The notes beneath the pieces are model-generated. The model was given only the letters and a program-made list of their open reading frames with translations. It was not told the origin of the DNA and ran no database searches. From Pseudomonadota bacterium (GTDB lineage Bacteria; Pseudomonadota; Alphaproteobacteria; Rhodospirillales; Magnetospirillaceae), in NCBI GenBank assembly GCA_021793155.1, contig JAJYTF010000014.1:1-64000 (forward strand): a DNA stretch of 64,000 nt, written 5' to 3'. Below, one piece after another: positions 47,245 through 55,043 of this stretch. The position numbers and the translations under genes were made by a program. Positions within the stretch are counted from its first letter, which is position 1, and each line of letters opens with the position of its first letter.

Positions 47245-48221
47245 GCGTACTCCAGGGTGCGAAGAGCGGCGTCGATGACCCGCCGCGTACTGGGAATGAA
47301 GGCTTTCTCCAGCCGCAACAGCGGCATCACCGTGTCGTAGCCGGTCACCCGCTGCACGGGCGCCACCAGCGACATCAGGCCGCGCTCGGCAATGCGCGCG
47401 GCGATCTCGGCCCCCGGTGCGCCGGTCAGCGGTGCCTCGTGGACGATGACGCAGCGGCCGGTGCGCTCCACCGACGCCAGGATCGGCCCCATGTCGAGCG
47501 GCTTCAGACAGGCGACGTCGATCACCTCGGCCTCGACTCCGTCGGCGGCCAGGTCGTCGGCTGCCGCCATGGCCTCGACGACGCTGGCTCCCCAGGTGAC
47601 CAGGGTGACGTCGGTTCCCTCCCGGATCACGAAGCTGGTGTCGAGCGACAGGGCGCGGCCGTCGTCCGCCACCTCTTCCTTGAGCGCCCGGTAAAGGCGC
47701 GGTGGCTCGAGGAAGACCACCGGATCGGGATCGCGGATGGCGGCCAGCAATAGGCCGTAAGCCTTGGCCGGCGACGACGGCACCACCACACGCAAGCCGG
47801 GAATATTGACGAAAAAAGCCTCGACGCTTTCCGAATGGTGTTCGGCGGCGCGAATGCCGCCGCCGTTGGGAGCGCGCAGCACCATCGGACAGGACAGCCG
47901 GCTGCGGGTGCGATTGCGCAGGCGGGCGGCATGATTGACCATCTGATCGATGGCCGGATAGATGAAGCCGGAGAACTGGATCTCGGCCACCGGCCGGAAT
48001 CCCTGCGCCGCCAGGCCGACGGCCATGCCGGCGATGCTGGCCTCGGCCAGCGGCGTGTCGAATACCCGCTCGGGCCCGAAGCGGCCCAGCAGGCCGTCGG
48101 TGGCGCGAAAGACGCCGCCGTCGACGCCGACATCCTCGCCCAGCACCAGCACCGAGGGGTCGTCCTCCATGGCTCGCGCCAAGGCAAGATTGACCGCGCC
48201 GACAAGGGTGACTTCAGGCAT
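47241..48221 (-). CDS. bkdA2: 2-oxoacid dehydrogenase E1 beta
   Basis: 326 residues, E1-beta of the BCKDH/PDH family: VLVLGEDVGVDGGVFRATDG, VFDTPLAEASIAGMAVGLAA, APNGGGIRAAEHHSESVEAF (the H-S-E-S motif of BCKDH-like types) and VVPSSPAKAYGLLLAAI. Forms an alpha2-beta2 TPP enzyme with the upstream gene. Its start lies 8 bases inside the end of the E1-alpha gene, coupling their translation. Confidence 0.92.
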   Translation of the reverse strand: MPEVTLVGAVNLALARAMEDDPSVLVLGEDVGVDGGVFRATDGLLGRFGPERVFDTPLAEASIAGMAVGLAAQGFRPVAEIQFSGFIYPAIDQMVNHAARLRNRTRSRLSCPMVLRAPNGGGIRAAEHHSESVEAFFVNIPGLRVVVPSSPAKAYGLLLAAIRDPDPVVFLEPPRLYRALKEEVADDGRALSLDTSFVIREGTDVTLVTWGASVVEAMAAADDLAADGVEAEVIDVACLKPLDMGPILASVERTGRCVIVHEAPLTGAPGAEIAARIAERGLMSLVAPVQRVTGYDTVMPLLRLEKAFIPSTRRVIDAALRTLEYA

Positions 48222-49284
48222 GGAGCGCCTCCTCCTCGGCCAGGGTGTCGCGCTGGGCCTTGAGATCGGCCGGCAGGACGGCGAACAGATGGTCGAACAT
48301 GTCCTGTGGCGCAGGCGGCGGCAAGGCCAGGTAGTCGGCCACTGCCTTTTCGATCTCGGCGGCCAGCGCCACCTGCATGGCTTCCTCGTCCTCCTTGGTC
48401 CATACGCCTTGCGCCGTCAGGTAGCGGCGCAGCCGTACCAGCGGCTCTTCCGCCCAATGGGTGCTGACGGTGGCGTCATCGCGGTAGCGGGTGGCGTCGT
48501 CCGAGGTGGTGTGGTCGCCCAACCGGTAGGTCACCGCTTCGATCAGCCGTGGCCCCCGCCCCGCCCGCGCCGCGGCCAACGCCTCGTCGACGGCATGGCG
48601 CACGGCGATCACATCGTTGCCGTCCACCTGCTCGCCCGGGATACCCGCGGCGATAGCCTTTTGCGCCAGAGTGGCGGCGGCGGTCTGCCGCTGGCGGGGA
48701 ACCGAGATGGCCCACTGGTTGTTGGAGACGACGAACACCACCGGCAACTGCCACAGACCGGCCATGTTCATTGCCTCGTAGACGTCACCCTTGGAGGTGG
48801 CTCCGTCGCCGCCGATACAGACGACGGCTCGCGACTGGCGGCGCAGCTTGATCGCCAGGGCGACGCCGACGGCGTGGGGGAAATGGGTGCCGATGGGCAC
48901 GCAGACGGGAAAATCCTCGGATGGTCCGGCGACTGAACCGCGTTCATCACCGCCCCAATAGGCCAGGATATCGACCAGGCCGACGCCACGCCAGAGCTGC
49001 GCGCCCTGGTCCCGGAAGGCCGGCACCAGGACATCGTCGGCGGCCATGGCCGAGGCCAGGCCGATGGTCACCGCCTCCTCGCCCAAGGCGGCGGCATAGG
49101 TGCCCAGCCGCCCGGTGCGCTGCAGCGCCACCGCCTTGGCGTCGAACATCCTGAGCCGGGTCATCGAGCGGTAGAGGGGGATCAGCGCCTTCGCCTCCGA
49201 TGCGAAGGCCGGCAACGGCTGCACCACTTCACCCGATCGATCGAGGAAGCGGGTGAAGCCGATCTCGAAAGTCGCAACAGCCAA
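48214..49284 (-). CDS. bkdA1: 2-oxoacid dehydrogenase E1 alpha
   Basis: 356 residues. The TPP-binding GDGATSKGDVYEAMNMAGLW-type stretch (GDG...NN, about residues 158-187), SNNQWAISVPRQRQ and the phosphorylation-loop analogue YRLGDHTTSDDATRYR are typical of branched-chain 2-oxoacid dehydrogenase E1 alpha. First gene of a three-gene operon (E1a-E1b-E2) decarboxylating the keto-acids of Val, Leu and Ile. No E3 gene lies in the window, so a shared lipoamide dehydrogenase must be encoded elsewhere. Other substrates of this family remain possible. Confidence 0.92.
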   Translation of the reverse strand: MAVATFEIGFTRFLDRSGEVVQPLPAFASEAKALIPLYRSMTRLRMFDAKAVALQRTGRLGTYAAALGEEAVTIGLASAMAADDVLVPAFRDQGAQLWRGVGLVDILAYWGGDERGSVAGPSEDFPVCVPIGTHFPHAVGVALAIKLRRQSRAVVCIGGDGATSKGDVYEAMNMAGLWQLPVVFVVSNNQWAISVPRQRQTAAATLAQKAIAAGIPGEQVDGNDVIAVRHAVDEALAAARAGRGPRLIEAVTYRLGDHTTSDDATRYRDDATVSTHWAEEPLVRLRRYLTAQGVWTKEDEEAMQVALAAEIEKAVADYLALPPPAPQDMFDHLFAVLPADLKAQRDTLAEEEALHA

Positions 49285-49487
49285 AGGCTCCTCCCGGAGT
49301 TGACCGACCGAGTGAGATTCAGAGTAATCCTCCCATCACCGGTCGGCAATGACACGAGTATGGCAGCCCGGCCCCATCGAATTGGGTACGGACCACCGTT
49401 TGAACTGCCAAGCAGCCAAATCGCCAAGACCCTTGCGCCTTGCGGAAATCGTGGCGATTTGGCGGTTCATGGTGACGCATCCATGGC

Positions 49488-50174
49488 TCAACCGCCGCTC
49501 GGGCCGGCACGGTCCAGCAGCGACGAATCGTCGGTGCGCACCGAATTGACCGCCGGGCTGACCGGATAGGTTTCCAACAATTCGGCCGGAAAGGGCCGCA
49601 GCAGGGCCAGCAGCTGTTCCGGCTCGGCCGGCTGGTCGCCCAGCCACAGCGCATAGTCGGCCTCCTCCAGGATGGCCGGCATGCGCTCATGGAGCAGGGC
49701 CAGCAGCTCGTTGGCCGGCACGGTGATGATGGTGAAACTGCGCAGCCACTGCCCTTCCGGAGTCTTCCAGTTCTCCCACAGCCCGGCGAACGCCAGCGGC
49801 CGGCCGTCGCGCCGGCGCACGGCGAAAGGCTGCTTCGGCTTTGTGCCACGGCGCCATTCATAGAACGCCGTCGCCGGCACCAGGCAGCGGCGGCGGCGGA
49901 ATGCTTCGCGAAAGGCGGGGCGCTCGGTCAGCCCTTCCGCCCGGGCGTTGATCAGCATGGCGCCGATCCCCGTATCATTCGCCCAGTGTGGAATCAGCCC
50001 CCAGCGCAGCAGATCGAGGGAGTGCTCCCCGCTCTCCGGGTTGCGGCGGATCACCGGCACGTCCTGCGTCGGCGCGATGTTGTAGCGGGCCGGGATGTTG
50101 GGCAGCACATTGCTGGTGCGGAAAATCTGCCGCATCAGGTCGGGGGGCGTGTTGGAGGCGTAGCGTCCGCACAT
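49488..50174 (-). CDS. yedK: SOS-response-associated peptidase, YedK/HMCES type
   Basis: 228 residues starting MCGRYASNTPPD: Cys2 forms the thiazolidine link to abasic sites in single-stranded DNA. NIAPTQDVPVI, RWGLIPHWA, NARAEGLTERPAFREAF (with catalytic Glu) and the later LLHERMPAIL with His complete the active site. The start at 50174 is fixed by the need for Cys at position 2. It protects abasic sites from strand breaks. The 200 bases before bkdA1 contain no gene. Confidence 0.95.
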   Translation of the reverse strand: MCGRYASNTPPDLMRQIFRTSNVLPNIPARYNIAPTQDVPVIRRNPESGEHSLDLLRWGLIPHWANDTGIGAMLINARAEGLTERPAFREAFRRRRCLVPATAFYEWRRGTKPKQPFAVRRRDGRPLAFAGLWENWKTPEGQWLRSFTIITVPANELLALLHERMPAILEEADYALWLGDQPAEPEQLLALLRPFPAELLETYPVSPAVNSVRTDDSSLLDRAGPSGG

Positions 50175-50259
50175 GGGATAGATATGGTCCCCGGGGATCA
50201 AAGAACACAGAGGAACACGAGGATAAGAAAAAACTGTGTTCATCCGTATCTGTCTGCGC

Positions 50260-50889
50260 TTATCCGCGATCCTCCAATCTTTGCCGTAGGACAGCTAGAT
50301 CTTCGGGCGTATTGACGTTGAAGAACGGATCATCATCACCACCCGGCCACTCGACCCTCGCCAGACGATAACGGGCGGTCCAGGCGCCCACCTTGCGCAG
50401 ATCCTCCTCCACCAGGGCTTGGCGCAGCGCGCCGGCCAGGCGAACCGGCCATAGGCCGAACACCGGATGGGTCATGCCACCTGACGCGGCGCAGGCGATA
50501 TCGGCAGCTTCGGCCGCAGCCGCGGCGAGCAGCCGCTCCACCAGGTCGGCGGGAAACATGGGTGTGTCGGCGGCGAAGCTGGCCATCCAGGGAACGGCCG
50601 GCAGATTTCGGCCGACCCATTCGAGGCCGGCCAGGATGCCGGCCAGCGGACCGGCGAAGCCGCCGACGCTGTCCTCCACCACCGGCAGGCCGAAAGCGTC
50701 GAATCGGGCCGGATCACCATTGGCGCTCAGGATCAGCAAGGACACCTGCGGCACCGCCCGCTCGACCACCCGCTCAAGGATGGTTCGTCCGTCCACCGCC
50801 AGAAGCGCCTTGTCGCCACCGCCCATGCGGCGCGACAGCCCGCCGGCCAGGATGACTCCGGCGAGTTGCTGCTTCGTCCCGGTCCTCAT
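50260..50889 (-). CDS. mobA: Molybdenum cofactor guanylyltransferase
   Basis: 209 residues. Nucleotide-binding [17 protein letters not shown] at about 14-30, the [15 protein letters not shown] metal site, and [11 protein letters not shown] at the C-terminus are MobA hallmarks. It converts Mo-molybdopterin to the guanine dinucleotide form needed by DMSO-reductase-family enzymes. It is divergent from a multi-cluster ferredoxin gene, consistent with a formate dehydrogenase-type maturation locus. Confidence 0.93.
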   Translation of the reverse strand: MRTGTKQQLAGVILAGGLSRRMGGGDKALLAVDGRTILERVVERAVPQVSLLILSANGDPARFDAFGLPVVEDSVGGFAGPLAGILAGLEWVGRNLPAVPWMASFAADTPMFPADLVERLLAAAAAEAADIACAASGGMTHPVFGLWPVRLAGALRQALVEEDLRKVGAWTARYRLARVEWPGGDDDPFFNVNTPEDLAVLRQRLEDRG

Positions 50890-50983
50890 GCGTTAGGCTG
50901 AAAACATCGGAACATTTGTTCACCATCCCAACCCGGCTATGCTGCGCGCAAGATTAAGCGGCTCGGCACTGGAAGGAAAGCTC

Positions 50984-52939
50984 ATGAAAATCGGCGGCCG
51001 GCGTGTGCTGCTGTGCTCCTGCGAGGGGTCCATGCCCCTCGACCCTCGGCGCCTGGCCCAAGCCCTGGCGGCGGAGGAGGCTCCGCCCCTGCACCGCCAT
51101 CTGTGTGGCGATGACCTGGGCGCGTTCCGTCAGGCTTTGGCCAAGGACGAACCGCTTCTCGTCTGCTGCGCCCAGGAGGCGCCGCTGTTCACCCGGCTGG
51201 CCGCCGAGACGGGGCGTCCGAAGCCCGATTTCGTCGACATCCGCGACCGCGCCGGCTGGTCCGACGAAGCCGGTCGCGCCTTACCGAAAATGGCCGCGCT
51301 GATCGCCGAAGCGTTGTTGCCGGCAACACCGGCGCCGACCCTGACCCTGTCCTCCGACGGTGTGATCCTGGTTTATGCCGGCGACGAGGTGGGACTGGAA
51401 GCGGCCGAACGGCTGGCCGGCGAATCGCGGACGGTCACCTGCCTGCTGGTACCGCCGGGGGAAAAGCTGCCGCCACCGCCGCTGCGCAATTTCGCCCTGT
51501 TCCGCGGGCGAGTGACTGAAGCGAAGGGACATCTGGGCGCCTTCGAGCTGGAGGTGAACAGTCTCACTGCGGCTGCCGCCTCGGCCCGCGGCGCGCTGGT
51601 GTTCGACCGGCCGGTGGAAAGCTCGAGCCTTTCCGCCGACGTTATCCTCGATCTGTCGGGCGGCGGCCCGCTGTTCCGCGAAGGCGGACGACGCGACGGC
51701 TATCTGCGGGCCGACCCGGCGGCCCCAGCCGCCGTCGAGCGAGCCGTCGGCGACAGCCGGAAGCTGGTCGGACGTTTCGACAAGCCACTTTACGTCACCG
51801 TCGAGGCGCCGCTTTGCGCTCATTCCCGCCATGACAAGGTGGGCTGCACCAAATGCCTGGATGCCTGCCCCACCTCGTCGATCCGCATCGCCGGCGACCA
51901 TGTGGAGGTGGACGCCCACAGTTGCTCGGGGCATGGCGCCTGCGCCGCCGTCTGCCCGACCGGCGCCATCTCCTATGCCGTGCCGCCCGGCCATGCGCTG
52001 TTCGAACGCTTGCGCGTCCTGCTCGGCGCCTATCGCCGGGCCGGCGGCGCCAATCCGCAACTGCTGATTCACGATCCGCGGCGGGGCGCCGCCCTGGTCC
52101 AGGCGGTGGCCCGTCTCGACCGCGGCCTGCCGGCGGCAGTCATTCCCGTCGCGGTCAACGAGGTGACGGCCCTGGGCCTGGATTTTGTCTTGACCGCGCT
52201 CGCCCATGGGGCGGCACGCCTGTTCATCCTGACCGGACGGCGGGCGCCGGGCGAGGCGGAAGCCCTGGCCGATACCGTCCGCCAGGCCAGCGAGATCATG
52301 GCCGGCCTGGGTTACGCGGGCGAGCGGGTGGCCCTCGTGGATGAACAGGAACCGCTGGGTCTGGCCAAGGCCCTGCGCACGGCAGCGCCTCAGGCGGTGG
52401 AGCCGGCGGCGGCCTATCAGGTGCTGGGCCGGCGGGGCGAGACCTTCGCTTTGGCCCTGGGCCACCTGCATGCCCATGCCCCGGCGCCGGTCGAGGTCCT
52501 GCCGCTGACCACTGCCGCGCCGTTCGGCCGCGTGGCCCTGGATCAGGGCAAATGCACCCTGTGCCAAGCCTGCGTCGGGGCCTGCCCGACGGCGGCGCTG
52601 GGCGGCGACCAGAGCAAGCCGATGCTGTCCTTCCGTGAAGGATCCTGCGTGCAATGCGACCTGTGCCGCGTCATCTGCCCCGAGGACGCCATCGCCCTGG
52701 AACGGCGGCTGGTATTCGGCGAGGCGTGGCGCGACCGGCGGGTCCTGAAGCAGGAAGACGACTTCCCCTGCATCGTCTGCGGCAAGCCGGTCGGTCCCCG
52801 CTCGACGGTCGAACGCCTGCTCGAGCGATTGGCCGATCATCCCATGTTCCGCGAACCGGGAAAGATCGACGTCCTCAAGATGTGCGAGAACTGCCGCGTG
52901 CTGGTGCAGTTGGGACCTGGCGGGCACCCGAAGGGTTAA
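50984..52939 (+). CDS. Large ferredoxin-like protein with four [4Fe-4S] motifs
   Basis: 651 residues. An N-terminal VLLCSCEGSMPLD and LLVCCAQEAPLF region recalls HdrA-like or sulfite-handling proteins. In the middle are CTKCLDACPTSS and CSGHGACAAVCPTGA; further on CTLCQACVGACPTAAL and CVQCDLCRVICPEDAI; a last pair is CIVCGKPVG and MCENCRVLV. Four cubane clusters are thus expected. Genes of this type sit beside formate dehydrogenase and TorD genes in other alphaproteobacteria (from memory). GGAAGGAAAGCTC precedes ATG 50984. Cytoplasmic; no signal peptide. Confidence 0.88.
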   Translation: MKIGGRRVLLCSCEGSMPLDPRRLAQALAAEEAPPLHRHLCGDDLGAFRQALAKDEPLLVCCAQEAPLFTRLAAETGRPKPDFVDIRDRAGWSDEAGRALPKMAALIAEALLPATPAPTLTLSSDGVILVYAGDEVGLEAAERLAGESRTVTCLLVPPGEKLPPPPLRNFALFRGRVTEAKGHLGAFELEVNSLTAAAASARGALVFDRPVESSSLSADVILDLSGGGPLFREGGRRDGYLRADPAAPAAVERAVGDSRKLVGRFDKPLYVTVEAPLCAHSRHDKVGCTKCLDACPTSSIRIAGDHVEVDAHSCSGHGACAAVCPTGAISYAVPPGHALFERLRVLLGAYRRAGGANPQLLIHDPRRGAALVQAVARLDRGLPAAVIPVAVNEVTALGLDFVLTALAHGAARLFILTGRRAPGEAEALADTVRQASEIMAGLGYAGERVALVDEQEPLGLAKALRTAAPQAVEPAAAYQVLGRRGETFALALGHLHAHAPAPVEVLPLTTAAPFGRVALDQGKCTLCQACVGACPTAALGGDQSKPMLSFREGSCVQCDLCRVICPEDAIALERRLVFGEAWRDRRVLKQEDDFPCIVCGKPVGPRSTVERLLERLADHPMFREPGKIDVLKMCENCRVLVQLGPGGHPKG

Positions 52940-53005
52940 CCATCGTCAAGGCAGGCGGTGCCAGAACCACCTATGAACAGATTTCAAACCAATGCGGAGT
53001 CGATG

Positions 53006-53491
53006 ATGCCGCAAAATGAGAACCCGGAGCTGAGCTCTCCCGCCTGCTGGGCGCATGAAGCCGACGACGCCTATATGGGCTATGCCAGCCGCGACGAACT
53101 CCTCGCCTTCCTGAACGAGCTTCTGGAAGCCGAACGGGCCGGATCGCGCGTCACCCTCCGCACCGCCGCCGAGGTCTCCGACGCCGGGACGAAGGCGCTG
53201 ATCGAGGCCGTCCAGCGCGACGAGGCCCACTGGTGCGGTGTGTTGATGAAAGCGATCCAGACACTGAACGGAGAGGCGTCGAAGCGTACCGGCGCCTTCT
53301 ACGAGAAGGCGATGGCTATCCCCGGCCTCCCTGAGCGGCTGGCCTTCCTCAACCGGGGCCAGGGCTGGGTGGTGCGCAAGCTGCGCGAGATGCTGCCCAG
53401 GATCCGCGACGACCGGATCCATCACGAACTGGCGGAGATGCTGGCCGCGCACGAGCGCAACATCGCGCTGGTCGAAGGGCGGTCCGTCTAA
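53006..53491 (+). CDS. DUF6306-like all-helical protein
   Basis: 161 residues. ACWAHEADDAYMGYASRDEL, LLAFLNELLEAERAGSRV and LAFLNRGQGWVVRKLREMLP are hallmarks I associate with the DUF6306 family, a ferritin-like four-helix fold with conserved Glu, His and Asp. It follows the ferredoxin gene by 66 bases and is likely in the same transcript. Of two adjacent ATGs (53003, 53006) the second has the better distance from GGAG; a further ATG at 52973 lacks a site. Function unknown. Confidence 0.8.
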   Translation: MPQNENPELSSPACWAHEADDAYMGYASRDELLAFLNELLEAERAGSRVTLRTAAEVSDAGTKALIEAVQRDEAHWCGVLMKAIQTLNGEASKRTGAFYEKAMAIPGLPERLAFLNRGQGWVVRKLREMLPRIRDDRIHHELAEMLAAHERNIALVEGRSV

Positions 53492-53529
53492 CCCTGATCC
53501 GCGCACCACGTCCTTGCCGGTGTCGGCCG

Positions 53530-54402
53530 TCAGCCCAGCGTCACATGGTCGGCCACCGGACTGCTGAGGAGTTGACCCAACACTTGGCCCTGGGCCGCCG
53601 GAATCTCATGCAGCAGACCGCCTGCCGCCGGGACGCTTGCCTGATAGCCTCCAGGCAGTGCGCCCTGCGCCCCGGCCACCGCCCCGGCCGGGACGTTCAA
53701 GCCGTGGATCTCCACCAGGCGATTGCCGAGGGGCTGGAGCAGGTTGAGAACGGTCTGGGCCGGAGGATTGGCGTTGAAGTTGAAAGTCTCGTGATAGGCG
53801 ATGTTGCCGCTGGCGTCCGCTGTCGGGAAGATGTCGCCCGGTTGGCTGCCGACCGATTCGACGGCAAGCTGCGGATTCGTAGTCAGGTTCAACAGCACCA
53901 TGCCGGCCACGGCTTCCGCCTCGGCGGTATTGATGTAGCCGTCGTGGTCGGTATCGTTGGCCAGGGTCGGCGCAGCGGACGGTTGCCCGGACAGGAAACC
54001 GTGGAGGTGCATGGGATGGACCTGGTTGGGCACCAGACCGCTGGCGTCGACGCTTACGGTCAGCGTCCCGTCCTGCTGGACGAGAAGGGCGACGCCGCTG
54101 GCCCCGGAGTTGTTGGCCGGCGCCAAGGTGGCTTCATAGTAGTGGACAGCGCTGTTGGCGAGGTTGGGCGAAGCCGGTGCCGATGCTCCGAACGGGGGCG
54201 TGGTGGACGAAGAGGGCGAAGAAGACGATGAAGGCGGTGTCGTACCTGCCGATGTCGCGCTCGACGCCGTAGCTGTGGGCGTCGCGCTCGACGCCGTGGA
54301 CGTGCCGCCAGTTTCCGGCATGCCGTGGCCCGGCGAGTCCGGTCCCGGTGCATAATCATTCCCCACGGTGTTCAAGCTTCCGTGAGTGCCTATTTCCGCC
54401 AT
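53530..54402 (-). CDS. CHRD-domain protein with one EF-hand loop
   Basis: 290 residues. A Ser/Thr/Pro-rich low-complexity leader (about 1-75) is followed by a CHRD-type beta domain: HYYEATLAPANNSGASGVAL, VDASGLVPNQVHPMHLHGFL, and NRLVEIHGLNVPAG. Inside it, DTDHDGYINTAE is a canonical calcium-binding EF-hand loop, so the protein is probably calcium-bound. No Sec signal. Its Gly-rich unprocessed N-terminus and C-terminal HVTLG resemble the large repeat protein at 19122-22133 (ends ATVLG), hinting at a shared non-Sec export route. GGAGG precedes ATG 54402. Confidence 0.8.
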   Translation of the reverse strand: MAEIGTHGSLNTVGNDYAPGPDSPGHGMPETGGTSTASSATPTATASSATSAGTTPPSSSSSPSSSTTPPFGASAPASPNLANSAVHYYEATLAPANNSGASGVALLVQQDGTLTVSVDASGLVPNQVHPMHLHGFLSGQPSAAPTLANDTDHDGYINTAEAEAVAGMVLLNLTTNPQLAVESVGSQPGDIFPTADASGNIAYHETFNFNANPPAQTVLNLLQPLGNRLVEIHGLNVPAGAVAGAQGALPGGYQASVPAAGGLLHEIPAAQGQVLGQLLSSPVADHVTLG

Positions 54403-54547
54403 GATGTGCCTCCGCAATTCACACTGTTTGCAAGCACAACATGGGCCGGACGCCTGGCGTTCCTGCCTCTTTCCCAATCGTCGGCGGCTGCCCGTCCGAT
54501 TGCTGGCGGCAACCTGGGCCGCCTGTCACCTGTCCCAAGCCGCAAGA

Positions 54548-54572
54548 GCCCCCGGAAGCGTGCTCCGGGGGC
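54548..54572 (-). terminator. Terminator-like hairpin after the DsrC-like gene
   Basis: Perfect 9-base stem GCCCCCGGA / TCCGGGGGC with a 7-base loop, 20 bases after the stop. There is no T-run, so it may be an mRNA end-stabilising hairpin. Confidence 0.6.
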
Positions 54573-54591
54573 ATCGGTCAGCGAAGGACTG

Positions 54592-54918
54592 TCAGTAACC
54601 GCCCTTGCGCTTTGTCTCCGGCAGGCCTGCGATTTTCCCGCCCTGCTTCGATGGCTGCTTGGGGAAAAGGTCATAGAGGTCCTTGGTCGTGGCGCTGCCC
54701 CACTTCTCCGCCATAGCCTTGGCCATGTGGCGCTCGTTGGGCTGGTTGCCGTTGTTCTCGAAAAACTCTTCGCGAAGGTAATTGATCAGATCCCAATGCC
54801 TTGGGGTAAGCTCGGAAATACCGTCTGCACTGGCCATTTCCTTGGCAATTTCCTCGGTCCAATCGGCCGCATTGACGAGAAAGCCCTTCGCATCCTTCTC
54901 GATGTTATCATATCCCAT
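54592..54918 (-). CDS. DsrC/TusE-like protein lacking both redox cysteines
   Basis: 108 residues, DsrC fold: DAKGFLVNAADWTEEIAKEM, ISELTPRHWDLINYLREEFF and NERHMAKAMAEKWGS match the family closely. The C-terminal arm, normally CKIAGLPKPTGCV, reads GGKIAGLPETKRKGGY: both conserved cysteines are gone. This is the state of the RspA-type, Cys-less members proposed to have regulatory roles. It therefore cannot carry persulfide. AGGAG lies upstream of ATG 54918. No dsr or tus genes are nearby. Confidence 0.87.
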   Translation of the reverse strand: MGYDNIEKDAKGFLVNAADWTEEIAKEMASADGISELTPRHWDLINYLREEFFENNGNQPNERHMAKAMAEKWGSATTKDLYDLFPKQPSKQGGKIAGLPETKRKGGY

Positions 54919-55043
54919 TGTTGCAGCTCCTAGTTGTAGATCGGCAGCGATCATACGTATGCCGGCATCCTAATATAAAGGCCCGGGCGGGATTTTCCAT
55001 ACGAACATTACAAGCGTTCTAATTCGCGTTTCCGCGCCATGCG

